Assembly: GCA_029961685.1 (NCBI GenBank)
Contig: JARWKL010000008.1
Span: 2,420,501 to 2,484,500 of the forward strand
Length of the DNA: 64,000 nucleotides
Reading direction: 5' to 3'
DNA from: Aristolochia californica
Taxonomy: Eukaryota > Streptophyta > Magnoliopsida > Piperales > Aristolochiaceae
The translations under genes were made by a program, and so were the position numbers. How positions within the stretch are numbered: the stretch's first letter is position 1; each line of letters opens with the position of its first letter. The notes below the pieces were generated by a model that was given only the letters and a program-made list of their open reading frames with translations, was not told where the DNA came from and did not search any database. Shown here in pieces: positions 1 to 11,918 of this stretch.

Positions 1-27
1 CAACTCCATATAACATGAGCCTGTGCC

Positions 28-3000
28 TCAACATGACATGCCAGAACTTCTGGTGGACAGAGCTCGGTCATTACCTGCTTGGTTCGAGATTTGGTCTGTG
101 CCCTCTCCATTTTGGGTTCCTGACACCACAGCAGAGTGGCTACTCTCCCCAGATGATGATCTACTGAGTACTCCATCTATTTGAGTGTCCATTTGACCCC
201 TGAAATTGTTGCGATTGCTTGAACCTTCTTCCAATACAACATTTAGGAATTGAGTTGCCAATGCATCATAGCTTGACTTCGGTGAGAATGCAGGACCGTG
301 TGGTGCAGCAAGTTGACGATGTGGTGACAATGGCCAATTCATCCAATCATGACACTTTCTTATTTTGTCACCCTACAAAGAAGCAACCATTATAATAACA
401 CTTAAAAATTACATGCCTGCAAAGAAGTTAGTGGAGATATGAGTAGCTAAGCACCAGAATCTCATAACATGTAAAAGAATCAAAGCAGCACTGTAAACAT
501 AATTATGTTATCCATGAAAAATGCCTAAGCAAACTATGCAGACATCACCCCAACAGCCTCCACAAGTGAAACCCATTATTTTTCTTAAGTTTAGAGACAT
601 AGGTCACCTTCATTTCAGTAACACACTTGTAGGTCACAGATGGAAAAAGTTCTAGAAACAAGCTCAAGAAATTCTTGGACTTTTTTTTTTTTTTGAGAGG
701 GGCATGGCGATTCGAACTCGCGACCGGATACACCTAATGTAAACAGAATACCACTAGACCAAATGACAAGACAGCCATTCCAGGCAGCTAGTTTCAAAAG
801 TCACTAGGAGACCTTAAATCTATTCGCAGATTTGCACTCCAACATGAGTGCAAGGCCAGGTCTGTTTTATTTTATAAAAAGTAAACAAGAAACATAGAAA
901 CAAAAAATGAAACATATCATACCTGCACCTCAACTACACTTGATGTCCGTAGTGCTTCCAGTATGAATTGCACATTAGTTGTTAACTGTCTGACCTGAAA
1001 AAAGTTACCAATACATGCTTCTCAAAAAACACTTAAATAAAAATACAAAAATAGAAACATAAACGAAAGTAAAGCTCCAAAAAAAAAAAGCACTAGATTT
1101 AATCAGAAAGTGGCAAAATGGACTGGCAAAGCATTCAAGTAACATTAACATGCTGGCAAAACAAGGTAACAAACAGAAGATCCATATCATTTTTTCCAAA
1201 AATTGAAAAGAGAGCATAGAACCAAATAGCACCTTATCTTTTTTATCAGAGCTGACCATGTTAATGCATAATATTCTACAATTTTGGCAAAAGCACAAAT
1301 TTTTATGATTCTAGTCAACAGTTCAGAACTTATACAGCCCATTAGATATCAGAATTCTTTTTTTAAAATTATGTAAATTGTGCTGTAGCCACTATTGCTT
1401 AAAATAGTATAAACTTTCAAATTTAGTTTTGAACCATGCAGACAATTCAACTAAAAAACAGCTCACTTCCTTTTTCATGACAAAAAAGGCAATTATTTTC
1501 TTTTTAAACTCATGATAGGCCCATGGATATGCTGAATGGCTAATCCTGCTTTACTTCTACTAGAAACAAATACAAGTTAGAAGAGCATCAGTGATTATTA
1601 AGTTCATCATGCAGAACTTAGTTGCCCATATACAAGTTAAACCAGCCGAAGCATGTTCAGCATTGCTCATCCAAATGCAGCACTTACATGCAACAGGAAT
1701 ACAATGCCAAAATCATCAAACAGCCAGGCAATAAGTGCTAAAACTGCTCAGCAGCAGATGTCAATTGCCTACTTAGCAAAACTATGAAGACAGCAACTAT
1801 TATCAATAGACCATATGGAGTGGTCAACCTACTTTAAATAAATGAAGTCTTCCAACAACTAGAGGAAAAAAAATTCTAAGTCACCAAATGCAAAGAGTGT
1901 TGAATCAACGAAGTGTTAATTTCTAATACATGAAGAAATTACGCCAGAGTATATACAATATAATCCATTCCAAGCAACTCCTCTCTAATTATCAACAGCA
2001 TCCTCTGCAACTCCATAGATGCTGCCAATATAGACTTTCTGAACAGTTTCTCTCCATGTGAACTCAATAGAAGTGCTTCCATTAAGATGGGACAAAAATG
2101 AAATCTCTAGACAAGGAATCAGTATGAAGCTTTTCCATGGTTTCCCTCTCAATGTTCTCTCCTTTCAACAAATTAAAACATCCATCATGTTAATCAATCA
2201 AGCAAACTTCATAAACCATGAGCAAGATCTAAGATATCAAAATCAAAAGAGTCATTCTGTCTCTTAAATAGATGTTTGACAATGTCAATAATCACAGAAA
2301 GCTAACGCTCCACTTTCATCCTTTATTTTCTTTATTTAGCAAGCTAGACGATAAATATGCCAGCTTGCATAACACATATGCAAGTGGCAGCTGACGACAG
2401 TCAGCACTTAATTTGGCAAACTAGTAAATTTAAGTATTGTCAAAACAGTCATTGTTCATTTTGAATACATTTATTCTACCAAAAGCCATTACACCTGTCA
2501 AATACCTCCATCAGGGCACCTAGCTTTAAAAGGCATGACACTGGCTCTCCTCTGGTCATCGACAAAAACTCAGTCAGACTCTTCAAATCCACAAATTCCA
2601 CTTGGATGAATAAAAAAAACTGAGTAATGAGTGGATAACTCAGTTCCACTATGAACTTTATCAGAGTAGCTTAGCTTTTCTCAGAAAGAAATTAAGTAAT
2701 ACTCAACAATAAAGTGCTGACTCTGGAGTTTCTAGTAATAAAATTGTAACTTTTTCCATGTTTGCATCATAGTAGTCCTCATTTACAAGAGATATTGTAT
2801 CAAGTTCCCACATTACAAGACTGCAAAGCCAAGTGCTGGATATTAGTAAACTAAGATATGTATTACACATTAAATCTGTTTTGCTTTAAGCAAAACTGAG
2901 TTATGACATAAATTCTTTGGCTTCTTTTTTATTGCACTATTAGGACTCAAGACGTTTTCAGAACGTCTCTAACCTCATATTCAGAAGACGCAAAATACAG

Positions 3001-5863
3001 ATAGACTTGTTAAGAAACAAGTTTACCAGTGAAGAGAGAGATGCTCAAGTTTAGAATATAGTATTTTTCACCCCCCCCCCCCCCCCAATCCAAAAAAAAA
3101 AAATCTGATTATTATGTTCATCAAGTCTTTACCCAGTGCTCATGCAAGACTTAAGTTTGCATGTCAACTCAGATTAGTAGAAAGTGGAGTTGTGTCAAGT
3201 ATTCACATGTTTTAAAGTAAGCTACTCACAACCCCCTCCATTAGTGAATGTTGTCCTTAACGCTCTTCAAGCTGCAATATATATGCTCACAAACACATCA
3301 AATGGTAACAGCTGACAACTTGCAAACCATTTAATTGTTGCATTTTAGTAGGGTTTTTCAGATTGATCGATCCTGCTGCTGCAGAGTGCATAAATTAAAC
3401 AAATCCAAGAAGTTTGGAAGAAAGGTTAAGAGTGCTCTCAATGCTAATCTCCAAAGAGAAAAAAATGCTCGTTCACTAAAGCAGCCCTAAAAAATTATAG
3501 AATCTAAGGAGAGCAAAAGAAATGCAATTTTCTAGACTCAAAATGACATCATATGAAATCACCTAGTGACTACTAATCCTAAGTACAGATTCTAAAAAAA
3601 TTAAGAAACTTCTACAGATGGCAAGGCTCTAGAGAGGAAGCCTCACACAATTGGCAACACCATTAAACCACCCATCGAAAAGCCTGACCCCTTTTAAACT
3701 CTATACGTATCGAGTACCAGAAACTCTGACAAATAGCCCCATACTAACCAAAATAAATGGTAATATTGTTCTAAGTCAATCATACGACTTTTTCAAAAAA
3801 GAAAAAATGTTAATCATATGACAAATGCAGGATCTTATCATATCGGTCCATCTGTATCATGATTCAGCAAAACATGCATGAGTTCAAGTTTAAAAAGATT
3901 GTCAAGAGCAATGTCAAGGAGTAGATCAAGAGTAAAAAGTGATCTAAGAGTTGGTTTTCTTTTGCTTGAAAAGACATAAACAAGTAAACTTTTGCTATTT
4001 AATGCACTGAAGTATCAATGTAATAAGGAATTGGAGGATTCTCAATTATGGTTAGGCTACCAAAGCTCTATATCAAATCACAAATCCAAGCAACTTTCAA
4101 CAAGAAAAAAGAAACAAGGTGTCAACCTAAAATTCAAAGAAGAGACTTCAGTTGTAATATGAATACCATTTTAATGCACTAATTAACATGGAAAAAGAGA
4201 CCAATAAAATTGATACAAAACTGTGAACACAGAGACCAATGGAGGAGGAGAATGTTAAATGTAGACATACATCAAGATATGGAAATAAATGCTGAAAAAA
4301 AACTTACTCTATTGAATCCCGCAATTAAAGATATTGGAACCCATCCCTGCTCATCCATATTTTGCCGCAAGTAAATGTCCTTGCACAAATTCTCAGAGCT
4401 GAGAACCAAGAAACACAACAGATGTTAGACGTGCCAACAACAACAACCACAGCAACATAAATGAATGTACCTGAAATAATAATCTATCTGTTTCACAAGT
4501 ACAGCTCGCAACTGAGGATCTGGTCCTGGGAAGAACATTGGTGGAGGCCCTGGATGAGGCATAAACTGGACCCCCCTAAGTGCATCAGGATGTGGAGCTG
4601 GAACATAATATACTGGTGAAGTCATGTCTGCACAAGGCGAGGTCATCAGAATACAACTAAACAAGAAATAAAAGCAACTGGAATTTGCAAAGAAAGGGAC
4701 ATACCAGGGAAACCCATTTGATTGCCAAAGGGCCTCGGAGGTGTAATAAAAGGGCCAGAAGTAGGTGGCGGCCTCATAAAGCCTCCCCTTGGTACAGGTC
4801 TTGGCTGCTGCATGTGGACATCCCTATTGCTAAAATTTCGATGAGGATTCCACTCATAATTTGGACGGTCTTGATCACGCCGATTCCCATAGTTTCCATT
4901 GTAGTGTCCATCACCACGTGGGTGAGGTCCAGCTCGCCTGAAGGAGTTGCGAGGTTGATCATTTGAAACATGAGATTGAGGAACAAATCCTCCCTTTAAA
5001 CCAGGCTCCGAGTTACTACTGCCCTTATGAGGAGAAGAATCCTTAGTTGGGGATACAGCCTTCTCGGAAACAGATTGAGGTGTTTCAGAAGCTGTTGGAA
5101 CTGCCGAGGCAGGGGCCCCATTAGCAGTCCCACGATCCCCTCGCTTCATGGATTTCTGACGAATGGGAAATGCGTGGTTCGGGGTTGGGCTAGGGTTGGC
5201 ATTGCTAGTAACGGCCTTCTGTGGAGAAGATATAGTAACATGTCACCATATCTAGCAATGAATGCGTGTATACTACATTTAACATTGAACTACATAAATA
5301 AACCACTTCGGGACAGAAACTAAATTCATGTTTAAGCAGAATAACAATTGATCATACATACACTGACTATTGTCTACAACAGAAAAAAGCTAATAAAATA
5401 TAAAAAGGAAAATATTAGCATATAAAAAGAATAATAATAAGAAGAATTTCAGTACCTGAGAAACGTGAACAGATCCATCAGAAGGCGGCTTGAAATCAGA
5501 CGAAGACTTGGGGGACGCCCGGGTGGATTCCGATAGAGCCGGCCACGAGACGGCGCCCATGACAGGACCCACCTCAATCACGCCATTGGCCGGCTTATTC
5601 CACGCGGGCTTTTTGGTTTTACCAGCGGCAGCATTGCTACCATTGTTATCGGAGTTCTCAACTCTTGACTCCACAGGCGAATTCTCAGAGCGATCGGAAT
5701 GAACGGACACATCTACCGCAGCACCGGACGAAGAAACCGGAGATCCTGGCGCCGTCGCCGCCACTTCAGACTCGCCGCGGACAACATGAGCCCACGGGGA
5801 CGCAAAATTCCTCGCCCCTCGTCGGAACTGGGGACTATTCAGGCCATCTGCCGTCGTCGCCAT
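28..5863 (-). CDS. La-related protein 1 (LARP1b/c type), six exons
   Basis: RNA-binding protein of the LARP1 family, which acts on mRNA translation and decay in the cytoplasm. Exons on the minus strand are 5863-5456, 5218-4705, 4627-4471, 4398-4308, 994-923 and 372-28; all junctions are GT-AG and the lengths sum to 529 codons (528 aa), close to Arabidopsis LARP1b/c. The first 300 residues are low-complexity, rich in Ser, Pro, Gly and Arg. The La module begins near residue 345 and runs over exons 3 to 6, with the hallmark stretches QIDYYFSSENLCKD, QGWVPISLIAGFNR and FILEALRTSSVVEVQ. No DM15 repeats are visible, which suits the LARP1b/c type. The start is the first ATG of the Ala-Thr-Thr N-terminus. 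Introns are uneven: intron 4 is 3.3 kb. Family assignment is secure; the paralogue is not. Confidence 0.93.
681..780 (-). mobile_element. tRNA-derived SINE in the last LARP1 intron
   Basis: Read on the minus strand, this segment has a perfect Pol III A box (TGGTCTAGTGG, plus positions 751-761) and B box (GTTCGAATC, plus positions 709-717) about 33 bases apart, followed by a 3' oligo(A) tail (14 T on the plus strand, 681-694). It has no cloverleaf or CCA-adjacent acceptor stem, so it is a SINE head rather than a tRNA gene. I could not see a clear target-site duplication. It lies between LARP1 exons 5 and 6. Confidence 0.65.
995..4307 (-). other. Long intron 4 of LARP1
   Basis: This 3.3-kb interval lies between two exons that join in phase inside the La module. 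It is AT-rich with no coding stretch I recognise on either strand. It holds a run of 16 C at 3071-3086 followed by an A run, which is a likely length polymorphism. No transposon ends were identified. Confidence 0.7.
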
Positions 5864-5875
5864 TAAAAATAAGAA

Positions 5876-5884
5876 CTAGGGTTT
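5876..5884 (-). promoter_or_regulatory. telo-box just upstream of the LARP1 start
   Basis: The minus strand reads AAACCCTAG twelve bases before the ATG. The telo-box is a known 5'-leader or promoter element of plant genes for the translation machinery, which fits a LARP1 gene. Function here is inferred from motif and position only. Confidence 0.5.
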
Positions 5885-7331
5885 TTGTATCGAGAAGACT
5901 GGGACAAAAAAGGGCACGCCGAAAAAGAAAAAAAATAGCGAGGGGTTGAAGAAGAAAAGATTCGGGGCTCCGAGCTTTCTACTGAATTAAACCTAAACGA
6001 CCGTATTCCAAATATTCAAGGACAGATCAGATCAGGAAATCCGATAGCGAGCTCGAGCAGCGAGCGAGACGAGCGATCTCTCTCCAGCTCTCTTCTCTCT
6101 CTCCCTTCGTTTTCCGTCTTTTGCCTAGCGCCTTCAGGCCTCCTCCGCCCCTCCCTATTTTGTTACTACGTAAGTCACTTTCCCATTGTACCCCCAATCC
6201 TTCCACCCTATTTACGCTTCCCCAGTTGAATTCCAACTCTAACTCTAACTCCTTCCCGAATGACCGATCTACCCCTCTCCAGCCGTGGCTTTCCATATTT
6301 TCCAAAAAACAAAATTAGATTTTCCATGTCACGAATCACTTTTTAATTTCACTTTCGAAAAAGAAAAGAAAAGAAAAAAAACATCTGGAAGCTACTTTCG
6401 GGGCCCGCATCATATCCAAATCGGATCCCATTCCTTTGGGGTCCACATCCTGTTTCTTCAGCCGTTCATTTAAGTAAAGTGGGCCCAGTTGTACTAATTA
6501 TAAATAAAGAAATTAAAAGGCAGAAGGAGAAACCCTAATCCAGCGCCGAGGGCATTATAGGAAATGAACAAAAACCGTACGAAAATTAGGGTAAAAGTTG
6601 GCAAAAGATTACCGTCGGTGGCGGGCGGCTCGGCTCGGCTCGGCTGATGCGATCACGCGCCTCTCCTTTTTTATTTATTTTCCCTGATTAAAAAATTACG
6701 ATTAATTAGAATTAGAGTCCTTTACGTAATAAAATACCCTTTTTATCTATTTTAACGGGATTAAACACTTAAATTGCTCTTAATTTACCTTGCTCCGATC
6801 TGGACCGTCCACGTGGGCGATAGGCAACCAACGGTGGAGATGGGGGGAGGAGGGTCCAAATAAAGAGCAACCAACGGAGGAGATGAGGGGAGGATGGTTC
6901 AAAGTAAAGAACATTCTAACCGTTTTCTTTTGACCGGAGGAGGAGATTCGGTCGAGATGAATGGTCTTTTTGCTACCTAATACCACTATAATAAGGTGGC
7001 AACGGTTACAAAGGAATTTTTTTAATAGGGATTTAATTAAATTGGATTGTAAGAGCTTGTTTGCTTGGAATTTGGAGACCCACATGTTTGACAAATTAGA
7101 TTTGTTACAACCATGGTTGCTAACCAAAAATTGGGGGAGGCCCCAATGGATTTTACTCAAAGTTTTAAATAGAAATAGGGGTGTCAATTTTATCTGTGTA
7201 TTCCATTTATTATTATTTATTGATAAGATCAAATTAAAAAAATTATTCAGATCAAATATTGGAATAATTTCTTTAGGTGCTGTTTTTTTTCATAAATTAG
7301 GTTTGTTTTTAAGTTTTATATATGAGTATTG
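5885..7331. other. LARP1 upstream region and intergenic DNA
   Basis: The first few hundred bases are CT/GA-rich, as expected for a plant promoter and leader. A GGCTC repeat (about four units) sits near 6627-6645. Positions 6824-6910 are an imperfect tandem duplication with a 43-base period. No gene was recognised on either strand. Confidence 0.5.
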
Positions 7332-7434
7332 TGTCAAACGCCTAGCCAATACAACTCAATAAATCGGTTTGTTTAGGTATGAAAAGCCAAGTACCTAACC
7401 CATCAGTGGTGTACAGAACCACCTGGTTCTAACA
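7332..7434 (-). repeat. 3' LTR of the miniature element
   Basis: 103 bp, starting TGTCAAACGCC and ending TCTAACA on the plus strand. It is about 88 to 90 percent identical to the partner at 7506-7608 by eye. The 5-bp flank to its left is TATTG. Confidence 0.85.
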
Positions 7435-7505
7435 CCCACCGTTCCTGTTCCCTACCGCTTCCACCGGAATTCGAACGCAGAACATGGTGCCCAACTCTGA
7501 TACCA

Positions 7506-7608
7506 TGTCAAACGCCTAGCCAATACAACTCAATAGACTAGTCTGTTTAGGTGCAAAAAGCCAAGTACCTAACCCATCAGTGGTGGACGGAACCACCTAG
7601 CTCTGACA
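7506..7608 (-). repeat. 5' LTR of the miniature element
   Basis: 103 bp, starting TGTCAAACGCC and ending CTCTGACA on the plus strand, so its termini form the inverted repeat TGTCA/TGACA. It abuts the tRNA-Met primer-binding site at 7495-7505. The flank to its right is GATTG. Confidence 0.85.
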
Positions 7609-7922
7609 GATTGTATGTTATTTGTTTTTGGGAAAAAATAAGAGGAAGGGGTGAGGGTCTTGGATTCGTATTGTAGTTGTTTCTATGTAATTCATTAGGG
7701 GACCTTATGTGTCGCTAAGGAAAACAAAACAACTTGAAGAATTATTTTCTCTTTAACTAATTTTGACATTGAAACATTTTCCTATTGACTTGTTTCCTTG
7801 CTTTTATAATGCCATAAAAAGCAACGAAAAAATTAGGTATGGTGTTTGTATTTGCACTAAAAATAAATAAATTTTAAAATATTAAAAGTAAGACGTGAGT
7901 GACTAATAACAAATTTAGTGTT

Positions 7923-10900
7923 TATGAGAATCAGATTTGGACTTTGGTTCCACAAATCCAGGTGGTTGATGCATACATATCTCCTCCATAATATCACCAT
8001 TGAGGAAAACATTTTTCATGTCAAGTTGATATATTGACCAAGAAGAATTAGCAGCAAGTGATAACAAAATACCTACCGAATTTAACTTGGCCACAAGGGA
8101 GAAAGTTTCCTTGTAGTAAAGTCCATTACATTGAGTATACCCCTTCCCTACCGGACGGACTTTGAGACATGCCATGGAACCATCTGGATTATGTTTAACA
8201 ACAAAAATCCATTTAGAGCCCATAGTTTTTTTACCGAGAGAAAGTGGAACCAAAGTCCAAGTCTGATTCTCATATAAAATAGTCATTTCCTCTTCCATCA
8301 CCGCCTTCCATTGTGGATGTCTCAGGGCCTCTTCATATGACTGATGAATTGATATTGAAAAAATAGAAGCAAGAGAATGGCTACAAGAAGGAGACAAACG
8401 ATGGTAACAAACAAAGTTTGATATAAGGTGAGAGGTAGATGGCCTAGTACAAGTTTGAAGTTCCTTACAAAGAGCAATGGGCCTAGAATCAAAAGCTGGA
8501 CCAAAAATAGGAGGATAATAAGGAGAACTTACCTTAGAGGGATCCCTAGACGCCACAGATATAGTATCGGCTAATGTTTCAAGGGGTTGCGGAAAGATAT
8601 TCGCATCATTGGGCACAATAGGTTTAAGGACTGTAGGAACTGAAGAAAGACTCAGAGGAACATCCTTGGAGGAGAAAAAAATTGGTCTTCAAAAAATATC
8701 ATATCCCCTTGATACAAACAATTTGCGAAGAGAAGGGTTATAACAAACATGACATTTTTAGGTGTGTGAGTAGACCAAAAGACTACATTTGATAGCCCAC
8801 GGATCTAAAATAGTGTTATGCGGAGATGTGGCATGTATAAAACAAGTAAGGAATAATAAAGAATATGGAGATTTATTATTGAGTATGGAGGATGACAACC
8901 TATTAATGAAAAAACCAAGCTATCAGAATGACATGTGGCCAATAAAAGTATGACACATTCATAGAGTAAAGGAAGGCATGGGCCACTTCAAGGAGGTGTC
9001 GGTTCATTCTTTCAACCACACCATTCTGTTGAGGGGTGCAAACACACGAGATTTGATGAATAATGTCATTATCCTTATAGAAGATTTAAAACTTTCCTAA
9101 AATATTTTTATTGGCATTATCGGAGCGAAATACTTGAAATTATGGCTAAATTGATTTGAGACTATGACATACAATGATTTTAAAATGGAAAGAACTTTAG
9201 ATCTATCCTTGAGTAAGCATAACCATGTCACTTTAGTGAAATCATCAACAAATGTAATGAAGTACTTAACTTGAGAAATGTTGGAAATATTCAAGGGTCT
9301 CCATACAATATAATGAATGGACTAAGGAAAAAGGAGTAACACCTTTAATTTCAGCCCAAGGAGAATAAGTAGTTTTTTGGTGTTTGTTCAATTGACTCAC
9401 CTCACAATTCAAATTTAAATGAGACTATAAAGAAGGAAACAAGTGCTTGAGCAATGATAATGACAGATGCCCAAATCTATTATGCCATTGTTGTGCCTCC
9501 GTCTGGGAAATGGAAGTAGCAGTAACTTGAGGCAAATTTAAGTAGTAGAGACCCCTTTTTCATGGTCTCCACTAATTACTTATTTCATCGCCAGATTACG
9601 AAAAACACTAGAAGAAGGGGAAAAGTAATGGAACAATTAAACTTCTTGCTTAACTGGCTTATAGACAATAAATTCAATAGAAACTAAGGAACAAAGAGGA
9701 CATCATTAAGGTGAAGTATAGGTGTAACAGAGGTGGATCCGATCCCACGGACCTTAGTTTGGGATCCATTTGCTATGGAAACAAATTTATTAGCTAGACA
9801 TGGAGATAAATAATGCAAAAGACTTACATTACCTGTGAGTACCTGTGAGATGCTTGGAGGTCACAAAGTCAATTATCCAAGATGAGGAAGCGGAAGTAGC
9901 AGAAACCATACCTAAGACTATCATAGCAACAACTCTTGAGGAGGAAGATGTGTGGGTACGATCATAGTTTTCGACCTCTGTAGCAATTCAAAGTCATCAT
10001 TTGATATTGTTTTCGTCACTTTTTAATGATTCGATTTTCTCTTTATTATTTTCACCATTATTGACCAAGGCTTGATTGGCTAGCATCCAATCCGGTTTGC
10101 CATGAAGTTCCCAACATGTGTCAACCTGATGATTTATACACCCATAGCGCACACACTGTTATCAATCATTGAAGAGCTTGAACTAGCTCTACCACCTCTA
10201 GAATTTCTACTACGACGTATGTTAGTTGAATTTGTACCCCTATTACCAGAGTACATCGCTAAAGATATCTCAACATGAGGTGTGAAAGAGGGATATGTAA
10301 TATGAAGCAATGTGACATTTATATCATCGAAGGATGGAGGAGTTGTAGAAACTAGAAGATGTGGTTTTGCCACCTCAAAATATGGTTTAATATTAGCCAA
10401 ACAAACGGAAGCTGCTAAGGCTTCTTGTTGCTTCTCTTGAACCAAAATATCAGTAGAGTAAGGCTAAACAATTTTTTATTCCTAAATAAGCCCTCTAAAT
10501 CGAGCCAAACACTCATGCAAATTCTCTCCCTATTTTGTATTAAACATTGAATGAAAGACATCATACAATTTTTGCAAATTGTAGATAAAGTTTTGCACAT
10601 GTATCCCATATTGGCATAGCCGTTTCAAGGTGGACAACATTATTTGTAATATGTTATTTAATATTATTTATCAACCAACTAATGGCAAGGGTGTTATCTT
10701 TGAGCCATTTATTATAAGAATTATCTTCCTCATCTACGGGTGGAGATGGTTTGGACAAGTGTCCTAAGAGATCTTGAGTGATAAAGGAACCTTTTGACTG
10801 ATTGAGACTAACTCAAATAATTTGATAATCCTCTTAAGTAGATTGTAGTGATCTATGGGTGGAGATGGTTTAGCTAAGGAACCAAATCTTTCTCGAAATC

Positions 10901-11918
10901 AAGATATATCCAAAGAAGGAAACTTGCCTTCTTAAATACATGCACTACATGTATAAAAAAATCTCAACCATTGACTTTCTTTTTGCTCTTGATTATCTTA
11001 AGTATGAAATCTCATATTATAATCTAAAATAGAAGAACTTAAATGTTGCGGAATTTTGCAATTTTCTTGCCAAAAAAAATTATTCTCCTTCCTTCCGTCA
11101 ACCAAGAAAACCTCAATAGAGGAGAACCAAGAAAAACAAGCAAGGACAACAATCTTCTCGGAGTTGTTCAATGAATTTAATCATAATATTGATCATAATA
11201 AACCATGATTGCAGTAAAGAACCAACTAGGCCTGATCCAAAAATAAAATTTCAAAGATCAAATACACCATCAAGGTATAAAAACTACTCTTTAATCAATA
11301 CTTTCATGAATGAGAGGAAACTAAAATCCAAAACCTTATGTTGATTCATATGAAATAGCATCACTTAATCTTCATATACATGGGTAAAAAACGCTTATTC
11401 TCCAACCTTCTTCACGAGATTGACCATCAATAATCATCTTAACAAAAGAAGAGAAGGACACCTATTTTAAATTAGCACGAGTTGATCAACTTTGCTCAAC
11501 CAAAAACTCCAACTTGATATGCTGATGAAAATTGTTTAATTAACACCTTAACCGAGGGACTTGGAATCATAAAACTACTATTTTGATACCATGTTGATTT
11601 TAGGATCTCATGATGATTAAAAAAGAACAAAACACTCTAGGATAAGAAGAATCGAAGGAGAAGAAGAAGTGGGAAGAGAGAAGAGAGAAGAAAGAGAAAC
11701 AGAAAGAGAGTGGACGACTATTGAGAGTAGAAAATGAGAACACGGGAAAGAGGATTAGGGTTGTGAAAAGCATTCATAATCCTCCCTTAACCTCTATTTA
11801 TAAGTATAAAAGTACAATAATTACACCAATGCCCTTTACCTTATGAAAGGTGGGAAAAGGACAAGAAAGAAATAACTTTTACATCAATGCCACTACAGAT
11901 AAATTACATCTTCTAACA
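7923..11918 (-). mobile_element. Degenerate Ty1/copia retrotransposon, 3' end lost
   Basis: Minus-strand relics occur in copia order from high to low coordinates: 5' LTR 11592-11918, a primer-binding site (TGGTATCA, next to 11591), gag near 10084-11000 with a CWELHGKPDW-like zinc-finger segment, protease near 9850-9960 (SSWIIDFVTS), integrase near 8900-9700 (FVDDFTKVTWL) and reverse transcriptase 7953-8640 (KWIFVVKHNPDGS, YQLDMKNVFLNGD, HQPPGFVEP). All frames are broken by shifts and stops. RNase H and the 3' LTR are absent; the element stops inside RT at a fold-back junction (7923-7953 is an inverted copy of 8244-8274). Confidence 0.88.
11592..11918 (-). repeat. 5' LTR of the copia element
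   Basis: On the plus strand this runs from TGTTGATTTT to TTCTAACA, so the termini are the short inverted repeat TGTT/AACA. Its left edge abuts GATACCA, the reverse complement of a tRNA-Met primer-binding site. The length is 327 bp. No second copy was found at the other end of the element. Confidence 0.75.

Larger units (their letters stand above)
7332..7608 (-). mobile_element. Miniature LTR retrotransposon (TRIM/SMART class), 277 bp
   Basis: Two 103-bp direct repeats (7332-7434 and 7506-7608) flank a 71-bp interior. Each repeat begins TGTCA or similar and ends in CA. On the minus strand the base next to the 5' LTR starts a primer-binding site, TGGTATCAGAG (7495-7505), complementary to plant initiator-Met tRNA. 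A purine-rich tract abuts the other LTR. The five bases before and after the element are TATTG and GATTG, a target-site duplication with one mismatch. There is no coding capacity, so it must have moved by proteins supplied in trans. At 277 bp it is near the lower size limit known for LTR elements. Orientation follows the PBS. Confidence 0.88.

Noticed and set aside
705..780. tRNA gene
   Set aside because: A and B boxes are present but there is no acceptor-stem pairing and a poly(A) tail follows; it is a SINE.
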